60,000 bases of DNA from Cryptomeria japonica (lineage: Eukaryota; Streptophyta; Pinopsida; Cupressales; Cupressaceae): the NCBI RefSeq assembly GCF_030272615.1, contig NC_081408.1, positions 342,391,793-342,451,792 on the forward strand, given 5' to 3'. Below are positions 10,944 to 22,566 of the stretch, piece after piece. The first letter of the stretch is position 1. Each line of letters opens with the position of its first letter. Below the pieces are notes generated by a model, which saw only the letters and a program-made list of their open reading frames with translations, did no database searches and was not told where the DNA came from. A program made the position numbers and the translations under genes.

Positions 10944-13076
10944 GTACTCTTCAGTACTTTAGCTTCTGAGATACTTGATTCCCCCATAATAATTGTGTCA
11001 TCAACAAACTGTTGGTGGGAACAGATAAGGTCAGCAGAAGAAGGTTGGAGGCCCTTAAAGGACCCTTGCTGCACCAAATTTTCCATGGTTTGACCAAAGC
11101 ATTCTGCCAAAATTATGAAAAGGATGGGGGAGATAGGATCTCCTTACCTAAGACCTCTCGGGGCTTGGAAAAAAGTAGAAGGAGAACCATTGACAAGAAC
11201 AGCAAAAGACGCAGAGGTAGTTAGTTGGGAGAAAAGGTCCACAACTCTAGGGGCAAACCCAAAAGAAGTGAGAACTTTCTGAAGAAGAGACCAGTCAACC
11301 CTATCATAGGCTTTGGAGAGGTCAAGCTTAAGGATGAGACCCTTCTTCTTAGCTCTGACAAGAGAATGAATGTTCTCATGAACTGTAATAATGGAATCAA
11401 GAATTTGTCTTCTAGGAACAAACCCATTTTGCTGGTGTTTAATTAAGGTAGGAAGGATAGACAAAACTCTAGTAGTCAGGACCTTAGAAATAATCTTGTA
11501 AAAGGAGTTGCAGAGGCTAATAGGTCTGAATTTGTTCAAAGAGTCAGCACCTTGAATCTTGGGGATAAGAGCAATAAAAGTACCATTGATTTCTTTCAAG
11601 AGTTTTCTAGCCCCAAAGAATTCCTTAACCCCATTGGCAACATCAGTACCAATAATATCCCAAAAATCTTGAAAAAAGAACATTGGGAAACCGTCAGGTC
11701 CAGGTGCTTTGTTACCATCAAAGGAGAAAACAACATTTTTAATTTCTAAGATAGTGGGAATGGAAGAGAGGGAGGCATTAATTTGAGCATCAATGAGACA
11801 AGGAATGTTCTGAAGAAAAGAGGATTGGGCTTCAGCATCCAGACTATGATCCCTCTTTAGGAGATCCAAGAAATACCTCTTAGCTTCGTTCCTTATTTCA
11901 TCCTCCTTGACCAGCTCCCCACTTTCCACAACTAACTTATTCATTCTATTGACTGCTTTATGCTTGATAGTCGACATATGGAAGAATCTTGTATTCTTGT
12001 CCCCTTCCTTGAGCCAAATACATCTTGATCTCTGCTTCCAGAACATTTCCTCTTTGGTAATAATGTCATGGTATTTCTTAAGGATCTCATTTTCATCAGC
12101 AATAGACACAGTACTCAAACCATCCTTCTGGATCTGGTCCTGTATTTCTATAAGGTTTTCCTTAATTTTACTCTTAGCCTCAAATATATTCCCAAAACTG
12201 GTTGTATTCCAGAGTTGAATGTTGTCCTTCACACTTTTGAGCTTCTTAACAACTTAGAACATAGTTGTTCCCTCAACTTGGATACTCCACCATTTCTGAA
12301 TATTTCTTTTGATGTCGGGGTGAAGGGTCCACATTTTTTCAAATCTAAAGGGAAAGTTTCTCCTTCTATTGATCAAGTCAGCAATGAAGGTGATAGGAAA
12401 ATGATTGGATCCAACCCGAATGTGGGTAGACAAAGAACAGAAGTACTGACTATACCAGTCATCAGAAATGAGAGTTCTATCAAGACGCACTTGGATAAGG
12501 TCATTACCAGTTCGTCTGTTAGTCCAAGTGTAATTGCAACCCCGTATCTCCAAGTCATTAAGAGCTTGGGAGTTAATAAAATCCATGAGGGCCATCCTAC
12601 TTTTTAGTTGAGGAGGACTACCTCCAAATTTTTCCTCCTCTTTCAAAGGTGTATTAAAGTCTCCCATAACCATCCAACTAAGATTTTTGAAGTTGTCCCT
12701 AGCCTGGATGATCTTTTTCCAAAAAGAATTTCTAGCCTTTAAGGTATTAGGAGCATAAATGTTAGTGAGAACCCATGAAGAACCATCTTTTAGGTGCTCA
12801 AATTTGATACAAGAAAAGTTACTTTCCTAAAAAATGACCTGACCTTTAACAGTGTTAAGATTCCAGATGGTAGCAATGCCTCCAGAAGCACCCTCAGAAC
12901 TGGCCCCACTAACATTACCGTTTTTGAAGAACTTCAAAGATTCAACTTTTTCTCTACTCATTTTGGTTTCATGAATAAGAAAATTGTCAGGATTGCTATC
13001 TCTAATCATATTCCTATAATATCATGTTTATGGGGATTATTGAGTCCCCTTATGTTCCAAGAAATAATCTTCATAG

Positions 13077-14894
13077 CTACCTACCAATTCCCATCTCCTT
13101 GAGAGTTTTTTGAGTTCCATCTGCTATGTTCTTGTTGGCCTCCTTGTCTCTAACTTTGTGGTTAGAGGGTCGTCCTGGGGAAGAGGAAATGTATCCCACA
13201 TCAACCTGAGCTATTCTGCTGGATTTCCTTATTAGAGAAGTCGAGGGAGTTGCTGCTTTCTTGTTCCTGTATTTTGGTTGCTTCCATTCCGTTTCTATCA
13301 CAGGAGCCGCTTTCGGGTTGATGAGGATTTTGGAAATTTCTTCTTCATTACCCCATTTAGGAGTTCTAGAGTCAGTTGAAACATTGTTCACTGTTCTTGA
13401 ACTCTGATCCGAATCCGAAAGATTCATACCCAAAATTGCACATTTTTGGGCTTCTTGAATTTCAAAACTCTGATCCAAATCTGAAAGATTCATACCCAAA
13501 ATTGCACATTTTTGGGCTTCTTGGATTTCAAAACTTGGCATGGCTAGAGAAGAGTCAGTCCTTTCCACTTGGGGATCAGGGATCTCTCCTTCCTCAGGTT
13601 GGTAATCTCTTGCTTCCATTGCCTTGCTTTCATAAGTGTCATCAACCACTTCAGCTATCTCATTTGGAGGATCCTTCTGATCTTTCATATCCTTTTTTTG
13701 AGTTGTTCTTATGGGACTGGCTTTGGTTGTTTCATTTCTCTCTGCTTCCTATATTGTGGGCCTGGAGATAGAATTTGAGGCTTCCTTCTGTTCCCCCAAA
13801 GGAAAAAAATGATTGGAATTTTCTTCCCTATTTTCTGGGTTTTAAACTTGCCACACCCGTTTCTCTAACAACTTTTGACTTTCAATCTAAGGTTTAAGCT
13901 GCTTGGGTTCCACCTTTTGCTTGTTTGGGAAGGATTTTGCTCAATGATCTACTTTTTTATAGTGGAAGCACACGAAAGGAATAGTTTCATATTCAATATG
14001 TTGTTTCCAAGTTCCCAGTTTTGAAACTAGGTCTATCTGTTCCGGCATATCTACCTCAGGGGCTACTCCAACACAGAACCTTGCATAGGTTAATCTTCTT
14101 TTTGAAGCAGTGACTGGGTCTATAGAGAGCAGCTCGGCAAAAGAACTTGCTATTCCAGAGAAGATACTTTCTGCCCAATATTCTAGAGGCAATCTTGGAA
14201 GCTTTATCCAAACTGGAACTTGGGCCAGAAGAGAATCATTCATATTTAGTTTCAGATGCCATTTTCTAAGAACCAGAGCTGTCTTTCCTACCATCCAAGG
14301 GCTCCCGCACAAAATCTTAACCTTATCTTCTTCACACGAAAAGGAAAAAGATAGAAGACCTTTGGGTAGTGCCGAAATTTCAACATTTCCTTTAAGGGCC
14401 CATTTTCATTTGACAAAGGCCCTGAGAACTTCAATATTAGGGTGCAAACCCATGAATTTCCCTACTAATGAGTTCGACATACTATTGATATTATGGTCCA
14501 GAACCTGGTCAAGGATAGAGATAGCAAACTTACCACCAGAAGGGTCAGAAATGTTCTTAACAGGAGGAAGGGAGGATTTACCAGTTGGTCTAGTTCTAAA
14601 AAGGGAAGACCATTTCTTTTTCTCCCTTCCGCTATCCATGGAGTCATCTAGTGGAATGGGCCCCCCAATTGACCCTTCCCCCAGATGCCCAGATGAACCC
14701 GTTGTCTCCTCAAGCAGAGTACCATCAGACTATGAGTCAGCAACAACGCCTGGGAAGTCCGGGGGCTTGTCCTTATTGCCAGTAGGACCAGTGCCATTGA
14801 TCTGGCCGATCTCACCATTGGAACCAAGGTTCCCGCCTTGCTAAGAATTTGAAATTTGAGCTCCCGCTCCCTTTCCCACTCCCGCTTCTGCCAT
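13077..14894 (-). pseudogene. LINE ORF1: nucleic-acid-binding Gag-like protein
   Basis: Starts at the ATG at 14894 (MAEAGVGKGAG) and ends at a TAG at 13077-13079, two bases before the ORF2 ATG. The middle part (about 14400-13940) matches the DUF4283-type region of plant LINE ORF1: SFSCEEDKVKILCGSPWMV, then ALVLRKWHLKLNMN, VPVWIKLPRLPLEYW and RLTYARFCVGVAP. The zinc-knuckle position reads CFHYKKVDH, where a second Cys would be expected at the Tyr, so the knuckle is damaged. The C-terminal third is a charged linker with an internal 22-residue tandem duplication. It carries several stops. The expected role is binding of LINE RNA. Confidence 0.82.
13402..13533. repeat. 66-bp tandem duplication in LINE ORF1
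   Basis: Two adjacent 66-bp copies start at 13402 and 13468. They are in frame and give two copies of a 22-residue segment containing SFEIQEAQKCAILGMNLSD. Few differences separate the copies, so the duplication is recent relative to the decay of the LINE or is retained. Confidence 0.9.
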
Positions 14895-14939
14895 CTTGTT
14901 GTGTTGCTTAGTTGCTTGGCTTGTAACGAAGATTTTTTA

Positions 14940-14954
14940 AAAGAATACAAGGTT
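14940..14954. repeat. Target-site duplication of the LINE, right copy
   Basis: AAAGAATACAAGGTT, identical to 5346-5360. Confidence 0.95.
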
Positions 14955-15449
14955 GATATCCTTATATAAAACAATATTGTGTTGACTCGAGGTGAATACA
15001 TTCAAACTCAGGAATTGTTAAAGCACAAGAAAGAATTGTTGAAATAATTGGTTGATGATTTAGATGAAGATAAAGAAGCATGTGATGATGGATTTTCCAA
15101 TATCTCATCAAGGATAACTGAATTGTTGTTCCATTTGTATGATGATGAACAAAAAATTCTACCCTTTGATACCATTATACAAGAATTCTCTTTAATGATA
15201 AGTCAGCTATTGGATGATGAGTTCTCTTTAGCCTCATTTGATAAGTTGATCAAAATTCAAGCCAAATTGGATGGTCTTGCGTCTGTGCTAAAGAAGGCCA
15301 AGAAAGGATATGTGAACATCAGAGACTCTATTTCCCGTGTTCATGCAATCGCCAACTCAACATTGGCTCCAGACAAATCTGAAATGCAGGCTACACTAGC
15401 TAAATTTGAAGAATTACATAAGACAAATGATGAGGAAAATGAAGAATAA
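14955..15449 (+). pseudogene. Element A accessory ORF, 3' part
   Basis: The reading frame interrupted at 5360 resumes here (DILI), passes two stops, then stays open from about 15048 to a TAA ending at 15449. It is highly charged and helical: LVDDLDEDKEACDDGFSNI, then ITELLFHLYDDEQKILPFD and a last segment ending HKTNDEENEE. It is probably the coiled-coil C-terminus of the element A protein. The frame relation and the 15-bp duplication show that it belongs to the part at 2379-5360. Confidence 0.72.
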
Positions 15450-16340
15450 AGTGTCCTCATGACACTAGTTAGTTTAGGCTCATGTAGTTACATTTTCTCT
15501 TACTAAAATTTTTATGTAGATGCATTTTCATCTTATGCATAAGTTTTAAATATTTTGGACTCTATGGTTGAATAAGTCAATTGTGCCCACATTTTCCTCA
15601 ACTCCTTCTATGTAAAAGGAGGAACCTCATTTGTAATATTTCATCTTTTGCAAGCTAAACAAAACTTTGTCAAAATTTTGTCTCGAGTGAAACTTTGTGT
15701 TCTCTTGTGTTGAAATTAATCAAGTGATTAAAGAAAGCAATTTTATGCTCCAAACTTTGTGTTGGGCAAGGATTGTAGCTTATGAGTAGATGCTCTTATG
15801 TCATTTTCTTATATGTGTTCCTAATTTACTTAATGGTATTTGTATGCGTTGTGTAAGTGAAGGACTTTTCTAAGTGTGGATGTAAACTTTGTGTTATATT
15901 ATATATTTAAAGCTTTATTGTAATACAATGATTGTGTAGGAGGCTTTGGGCTACTGCTGGTTGCTTTTCAAGGTTGTTATAATTTATCTTGAAGACTTTG
16001 GGCTGCAAGATATCTTTAGTTATTAATCTAGGAAAAGTATATTTGTTTACATAAGACTTTGTGCTTACGTTAATATAGATTGAAGTAAATTATTGTATAC
16101 AAGTTTGGCTAGTTATTGTAAGAAAATTGTATGAATTATATCAAGTGAAGGGATTAATGTTAATTCTGAAAAAGAGGATTATACACCCTAATCTTACCCC
16201 TAGGATTTAAGTTTTAATTGTTGAAGTATCAATTTCTATCAAGGAACCCCCCCTTGCTAAGAGGAGATGCTTTGTCTCATCATAGCTGTGTGTGAAACAT
16301 ATATTTTGTCTTTGGTACGCTGGTGACAAAATATTCACCC
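15450..16340 (+). other. 3' flank of element A, possible LTR
   Basis: Noncoding, T-rich DNA. A purine-rich stretch just before 15450 followed by TGTCCTCATGACAC could be a polypurine tract and LTR start. No matching copy occurs upstream in the window, so an LTR cannot be confirmed. A run of seven C lies near 16248. Confidence 0.25.
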
Positions 16341-16862
16341 AACAAACTATAAAGTGGAAATAACAACACAAACAAAAACTAGCAAAAGAAAATACAAATA
16401 ATAAGTCTTGTAGGAACTAACAAGGTAGTGGGAAAGCACTCCATAAATTACGAGAATCTTCCATTACATTTTTTTTGTACAAATACCCTAACACACACAT
16501 TAACACATTTTACACTCAAGTTGGAAAGTAATGGTCAATAGGAAGGGAGTAAGCTTGGAACCAAATTAAATTTTAATTTTAAAATAGAGATTTATTTTCA
16601 TTCCTAAAAAGTGAACCTTGTTCATTTATATGTCCACATATTATATTGAGATAAGGAAAGATAAAATACAAATGAACGCCAATCCTTGGGAATGTGTGCA
16701 TATAAGACTAAGTTGTAGTTAAGTTAATTGCCAACTTTTATGCAAAAACATGCCACCTATACAATAACCATTGCTTTAGAGATAATTTGGTCAAAATAAT
16801 TCCAAAATGAATGTGATTTTCATATATTATGCTTCCATTTCGACTTGCATGCAAAATACCAT
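16341..16862. other. No gene seen
   Basis: AT-rich sequence without a coherent ORF or repeat that I recognise; the pre-insertion flank of the solo LTR at 16868. Confidence 0.5.
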
Positions 16863-16867
16863 GAAGA

Positions 16868-17647
16868 TGTTGGCAAATGCACACTCCAATGAGAAATTGT
16901 AGGTGATTGAAGGTTTTTTCATTGATGGCAACCTTGCAATCATATGACACCAGCACCGACAGACTCTACACTGGCAGACAGAACACCGACAGTAAAAGGA
17001 AGGATACTGGCACCTTGGCCGACTTCAATTTTGTTTAAAATGTATTTTGTAATTAATTGTAAAATCATTGTAAGTCGACATGGCGAGTTGTAATATGACT
17101 CATATATGTATGAGATCATTGTAGATCATTTTGAAATAGGAGATAGGTGAAAAAGGAAGATAATAGCAAACCTAATATGTGAATTATTGGTTAAGGGTTT
17201 ATGTTGTAGCAGAGCTTAAACCGGTACTGAATTTGGCATAGCAGATGTTGATCTGAAGTAGTACAAGTCATTGGATTAGTATAATCTATTTTTGTAAGTC
17301 AGTGTGACTTCTTTTGTAATTGAGCAGTGAGCTCTAGGCACTTGGCCTTCCTGCATGTGCAGGCCCCTATTGTAAGAGTAATATTCCCTTATTGGCCAGT
17401 AAGTGAATATTGTGGGTCACAAATCCCACCGAGGTTTTTCCCACACCAGTTTTCCTCGTTAAAATACTGTGTTATGGTGTGCTTCTCCTGTTGTTATTAT
17501 TATTCTTATTTACTGCATTATTTTTGGTTTACCGGTACTCAGTTTTAATATGCTTTTCATGTTTTAAATCAAGTAATTTGATATACTGGTTAGTACTGAT
17601 TCACCCCCCCCCCCCCCCACCCTTCAGTATCTTTGGGAATCCTAACA
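16868..17647 (+). mobile_element. Solo Copia-type LTR
   Basis: A 780-bp unit from TGTTGGCAAATGC to GGGAATCCTAACA with the perfect duplication GAAGA at 16863-16867 and 17648-17652. Near the 3' end it has GATTCAC followed by a run of 15 C (about 17604-17618), the same U5 feature found in the LTRs of C1 and B. The first eight bases TGTTGGCA are also shared with those LTRs. No internal sequence remains. Confidence 0.93.
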
Positions 17648-17652
17648 GAAGA

Positions 17653-19486
17653 TGCATGTCAAATAAAAATAAACAATCAACATAAAAGTAAATACTTAAT
17701 AATTCATACAAATATATATGGAAAATTATGGTCATTTGGAACTTTTTTTCACAACAAATACTCCATCTTGAGATATACTAATATAAAAAAGTATAAGGAG
17801 TTCCATTGACATTGATTTAAAACTAGCACAAGTAACAATTACTTGAAAATATAAATGATCAAATGTAAGGTAAAGTGGCATATGTTGAGGATGATGTAAT
17901 TCATGTAAATATCTATTAGGCATAGTAGGAAGCCATGTAAAAATTCATTACGAATGTTCGGAAATCCATGTGAAGATTGATCAAGCTTGGTAAAAAGCCA
18001 CCAAAACCAAGAGCTAATCATTGTAATCGTAATCATTAAAAGGAACGCTAGTGACATTATATGTGTCGTCTACTTAGTTGTATACAAGGAATGTAAGAAA
18101 TTGGGGGAGAAGAAAATATATATTATTATTGAAAACCAATAAGAATGTGTATGTTTCTAGGTAACATTGTGTGGTAGACATATGATAAAAAAATAATATA
18201 TGATAATTGAATAATTTGTAGGGAGGTGTAATTCATTAAATTTTACTCTAGGACATTGATAGATAAAACACATATGAAAAAAAAAATTGCACTAAAATTG
18301 CAACAAACACAGGTCACAATCTCTTTCTTACACTCATGATGTTGAAAAAACTAAACATCATTACTAAAGAATAATTATAAAAACCAAGTGTATGAAAATA
18401 TCAAGTCAATGCACACCAAAAAAGAATAAAATGAGGAAAAGACTCATATAAAAATGAGGGAACAAAATAAAGATAATGAGCAATAAAGGAGATAAAACCA
18501 CTTGACAACCAATGAAAAAGTTATTACATCATCAACATGAGAAGAGGGAAATAATGGAAAATACTAAATCTCGTACTAAAGTTGACCATTCCCAACAAGC
18601 CCACAAAAAAACCAAAGGAATGGATCTATGACATCCAAACCTCCTCTTAAACATGATATGAGTAGTTACTCAAAAGGATTATACAATATATCATCCTAGT
18701 TTAGCTACATATTGAACAAGAACGCCCCAGGGCACAAGCATAACACAAATATTATCACAATACAACAAGAAAAGAGAACAACAACAAACCAAGAAGATAA
18801 GGTGCACTTAAGGTATACCCTAGTAAGCATGTTTCATTTATAATATCTTTTGAAAAAGGTTTATAAGTGCTCACTATCCAAAATTCACATTGTTTCCAAT
18901 TAGGAATCTCCATGGTGATTTGTAAATTTTCTCTGTTTTTTACAATCACCTCTATTGCTAGATAGGCAATTGAAGTATGGAATATGCCCAAAATTAACAA
19001 TGAGATCTTAATTTTCTCCAAAATAAATTCTAAACTTGGTCATAGATTCCCCTCATGGTCAACCAAGATAACCAACCCCAAAAACCAAGATTGAAATGAC
19101 CAAAAAACCACAAGAATTAAAAATATCATCTACGGAGACATGCTCAAGCCTAGACAAGCCAAAGATAGTCCAAATCACATTTTCATTCATTAACTTTGTG
19201 CCAATTAGTCTAAGCTTAAACCAACTGTATGTAATCTATGTATTTGAAGATAATACAAACTTGGGCCTCTCTTCTTGGTGATTTTTCCTAAAAGGGTATC
19301 TCCAAATAAACATTCTGTTATTTGCTTATTTATTATGTTCCATATTTCTTTTTGTTACTAATTGAATTTATTGCAATCTCCATTTTCTTAACTATTAGAT
19401 AAAAATTAGATTTACAATTAAATTGAATTTTTCATTTTATAATAGTTCACCTTCACTTCTATCATTAACTAAGTGATAGAAAATTA
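17653..19486. other. No recognisable gene
   Basis: AT-rich DNA. Short open stretches occur, such as 18755-19021 on the minus strand, but they show no known domain and no supporting context. Confidence 0.5.
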
Positions 19487-19491
19487 GTTCT

Positions 19492-20644
19492 TGTATAGTT
19501 GGTGAAAAATTAGGGTTCTACCCAATGATGTAGTAAACTGCTAATTTTCACTTGGGGGCCAATTATATTAAAGAGGGGTGGATCCAATAGATCTAGCCTC
19601 AAATAAATAGAGATAGGCCTGAGAATGTTGATTAGATTCACTGGATAGAATTTGATTCCCTCTTTTTAAGTTGAATTGTGAAAATGTTGAAATTAGGGTA
19701 AATGTATGTAAATTGAAGCAATTATGCATAAACAATGAGCTACAGTCGTTAAATGAAGCCTTGAACCTAGATTTGAGCAATATGTGAGTGTTTGGATTTG
19801 TTCCTAGAAGGTTGACCTAAATTTTTGGGACCAGAATGCCTGTCGCTCTAGTCCTCTAAACTTTCTGTCATCCAAAAGGGAATAATTTGTTCGTCTTTGT
19901 GAATAATGTTGATCTTCAAAATTGCAGCTTTGTACCTGTTCCTGCATAGTAGAGAAGGGAAAATGGTTGGGAATAGAGGCTTACCTTAGTTCAAACCCCA
20001 GTTTTGGAATTAACCATGAAATAGAAATTGAAATGAAAATGAAAAACTGTAATGGAAATGATTTCCTTTTAAGGGAAATGTTGAAAATGTCAGAAACACT
20101 AATGATGTACCTTTTTATGAAGTTTTGTTTGTCTTCACAAGGAATTAGGGTTTCATGTATATAGCCTTCATAAAATATATAACATGAATGTCATCTTCGA
20201 TGCTTGAATCTTGACTTCACATTTTCTCTAATGCTTGAAAGAAGACTGATTTCTTGCTCACTTGAATTTGTTATCTTGAATTCAAATTACAAATGCTTGA
20301 TATGAATGTGTGATTATGGATGTCAAAATGAGACTAGTAGACCTCCTTTTATACATGCTAGTCAAAAAATAAATTTTCGACATGAGCCGACACAGGATCC
20401 ATATTCCCACCTATTTCAAGTTACCGCTATGAGGCCCCAAAATGGGCCCTAATTGTGAGGAGCAAGGCATGGATGCTATTAGGGACTCAGTATTTTGGGG
20501 GAGAAGGTGTATATGATGAAAATATTGAGTTTGGCACATGATGTGAGAAAAGTCAGGGCTCCAATCAAGCCTCGTAGGACGAATGCCAAGGTGAGGGCCC
20601 AAATGAGGACAAAGTTGTAAGGGAGTACAATTTAGGATGCTACA
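19492..20644 (-). mobile_element. Solo LTR related to element D
   Basis: An 1153-bp unit from TGTATAGTTGG to GGATGCTACA, flanked by the perfect duplication GTTCT (19487-19491 and 20645-20649). Its layout resembles the LTRs of element D: a GGAATTAACC segment followed by GAAATTGAAATG-type runs, a GCTTGAATC..TTGACTTCAC region, a GGGCCC-containing segment and a TACAATTTA..TACA end. It is therefore a diverged member of the same gypsy family, minus orientation, without internal DNA. Confidence 0.88.
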
Positions 20645-20649
20645 GTTCT

Positions 20650-21521
20650 ATCTATAAGTAATACACATAGTTTGAACTACTATCCAATAAAATAAAAGTC
20701 AATGATGTTTTTTGAAGTGTCGTTGCATTAGTGCTTTAACAGAGGAAATTTGAGCCAAATTCAAGATGTTTGGCTTCAAAGACATGATGAAACCCCTTGG
20801 GTTAGCAAACCTAGCTGAAGAGAAATTTTTCAATCAATTTCATACTTATATAAACCTTCATAATTTTGAATTATGCCACCTATTGTCTTCAATAAATCAA
20901 TCAAACATTTAAGTGATGCCTAGATGAAGATTTGTCATGATTAAAAAATTATGACAAAAATTACTTAGATTTAAATTTATGGAATAACAATTGTATCAAA
21001 TAAATGTGGAGTCACCTCTTACCTTTGAATAATTGGAGCAACCATAGGTCACTTCAATTTAAGAAAATAAGCACAAGCCAAAATAAATATTGCCCTAATC
21101 CAAATATTATGAGGCATTCCTTGGCCAAAATAAGAACACCCCAAAAGATGAAGGTTAAGGTATACTTCAAAGATTAACCTCTAACAATTCCCATTGATTT
21201 AGGTAACACCCATAATTCCTTTGACCTTTGAATATCCAAAAACACATATCAATACACATATTTATGCTCTAATTTTGATATCATGCTAGCTAACAAAGCA
21301 ATACTAGCATATAAAGGGAAATGTAGCAATATCCAATTTCTAGCATGCAACTATAACTTTGAAACATGATTTGTTCATCCTTTTGTTAAAAATTGTGTTA
21401 TGGTTATAGGAGATTAATGGTTATAACTCATACTTGGGCCCATATTATGGGATTTATTGGAAATATGAATGCAATTTATGGCCAATGATGATAAATACAC
21501 TAAAAACAATAAAATCAAGTT
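20650..21521. other. No gene seen
   Basis: AT-rich flank between the solo LTR and the large E1 complex. No coherent ORF. Confidence 0.5.
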
Positions 21522-21526
21522 CCACA

Positions 21527-22566
21527 TGAAATGAAGCAAAGTGCAGAAAATGCTTCCAAACAGTAACCTTGTGAGAGAGATATTGCATATTTTTTCAAAA
21601 AATCTTGATTGCTAAATTAAAAGAAACACATATAGAAAGACATACTAAACATGCAAATTAATATTATATTGAACACAAGATATATGTGGGGAAAACCCTT
21701 TCAGCAAAAAAAAACACACTCCAAAAGCACAATGCTTTGTATTATTTGCAAACAAAGCAGTTACAATACAATGGCAACACTAAGCTTCTTAAATAGGAGT
21801 ATACTGCAATCAATCCTACACTCGAAATGATTATGGAAACTCAAATTCATCTACAAAAAACTTCTCATAAAACTTGATACCATTAAGCTCTCCAAGACAT
21901 CCAATTCATGAACAATTCAAATGAGGAAGCTTCTAGGCTAATCCAAAATAGATGGGTGTCTGTAACCAAGTGGCACATATCCTAACCACTTGTAAGCTTG
22001 AAAATGACACTTGTACATCATTTTCTAGCACCTCGCACATATCTCCAAACTTGGGTACCCAAAATTTAATATAATAATATATGACGAATGTTCATACATA
22101 CCATAAATTGTCATAAAATTTGTCATAACTAACATAACTTGCATCTGTAAGATAATCTAGCATAAGTGAATATTAATAATTAATTTTCTTATAGCTTGTC
22201 ACAATGCAACTTGGGTGCCCACCTTCTCCATGCAAAAAAAAAGTGTCTCTTGAAAACTTGGTCATTCTATCATAAAGTTAGGTTCTTACATGTCATAACT
22301 TGTTGTAAGTCATTATACTTTCTTACAAACTACCTAAAGTGCCAACACATGGAAAAATAACTCTACCCCAAACTAGGACACATTCTTCCTCATGTGAGGA
22401 CAAAAACATCCTTGGAACATCCCATGCCATCTCCCAACATGATGACAAGTCACACTAGAAGATGAATTGGGATGTGCATGAAAACACAATATTGGCATCA
22501 ATTAAAAGTATTAAATAAATCAATTGATGGTAGGAAATACTAAGGTTGTGACACTTTAATTATTAA
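21527..22566 (-). repeat. 3' LTR of E1
   Basis: Starts TGAAATGAAGCAAAGTGCAG, aligning base for base with the start of the right LTR at 48089. The right edge is approximate because the terminal bases have diverged (TTAATTATT here, TTAATTTCCAACA at the other LTR). Confidence 0.88.

Larger units (their letters stand above)
7425..13074 (-). pseudogene. LINE ORF2: endonuclease, reverse transcriptase, RNase H
   Basis: The ORF starts at an ATG (13074) two bases after the ORF1 stop and reads MKIISWNIRGLN, the usual start of an APE-like endonuclease. GDFN (about 12660) is present, but the usual SDH motif is SNH (about 12270), losing a catalytic Asp. The RT (about 12000-8900) includes NKAPGPDGFPMFFFQ, FRPISLCN, LDLSKAYDRVDW and FVDD (about 11000), and is split by a solo LTR. 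After excision SEAKVLKST continues as LCKFASATR, then INWAKSDVFFINTP and TYLGLPMG. A zf-RVT stretch (CVLCFQEEESMDHLALHC, about 8400-8340) and an RNase H domain (about 7936-7425: FDG, KAEAMAAL, EGDS, ADWAAN) follow. RNase H keeps its acidic residues. Several frameshifts and stops make the gene inactive. Confidence 0.92.
5361..14939 (-). mobile_element. Full-length LINE with three ORFs
   Basis: A non-LTR retrotransposon on the minus strand, bounded by the exact 15-bp duplication AAAGAATACAAGGTT. Its order is a 45-nt 5' UTR, ORF1 (starts 14894), ORF2 (starts 13074; endonuclease, RT, zf-RVT region, RNase H) and an overlapping ORF3 (starts about 7438). Without the solo LTR nested in its RT it is about 8.1 kb. 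The 3' terminus, read on the minus strand, ends TTTTTTAATCTATCAG and carries no poly(A) tail. All ORFs carry stops or frameshifts, so the copy is dead. The RNase H domain places it with plant L1-like elements that carry a C-terminal RNase H. Confidence 0.92.

Noticed and set aside
14110-14844. Plus-strand ORF of 244 codons
   Set aside because: It is the reverse-strand shadow of LINE ORF1, which has the DUF4283-type motifs.
15450-16340. Confirmed 3' LTR of element A
   Set aside because: No second copy upstream and no target duplication in the window; kept only as a possibility.
17604-17618. Poly-C tract as an independent regulatory element
   Set aside because: It lies at the fixed U5 position of a solo LTR and has counterparts in other LTRs.
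18755-19021. Minus-strand ORF of 88 codons with hydrophobic stretches
   Set aside because: No family match, no neighbours in support, and stops all around; AT-rich DNA gives hydrophobic text by chance.
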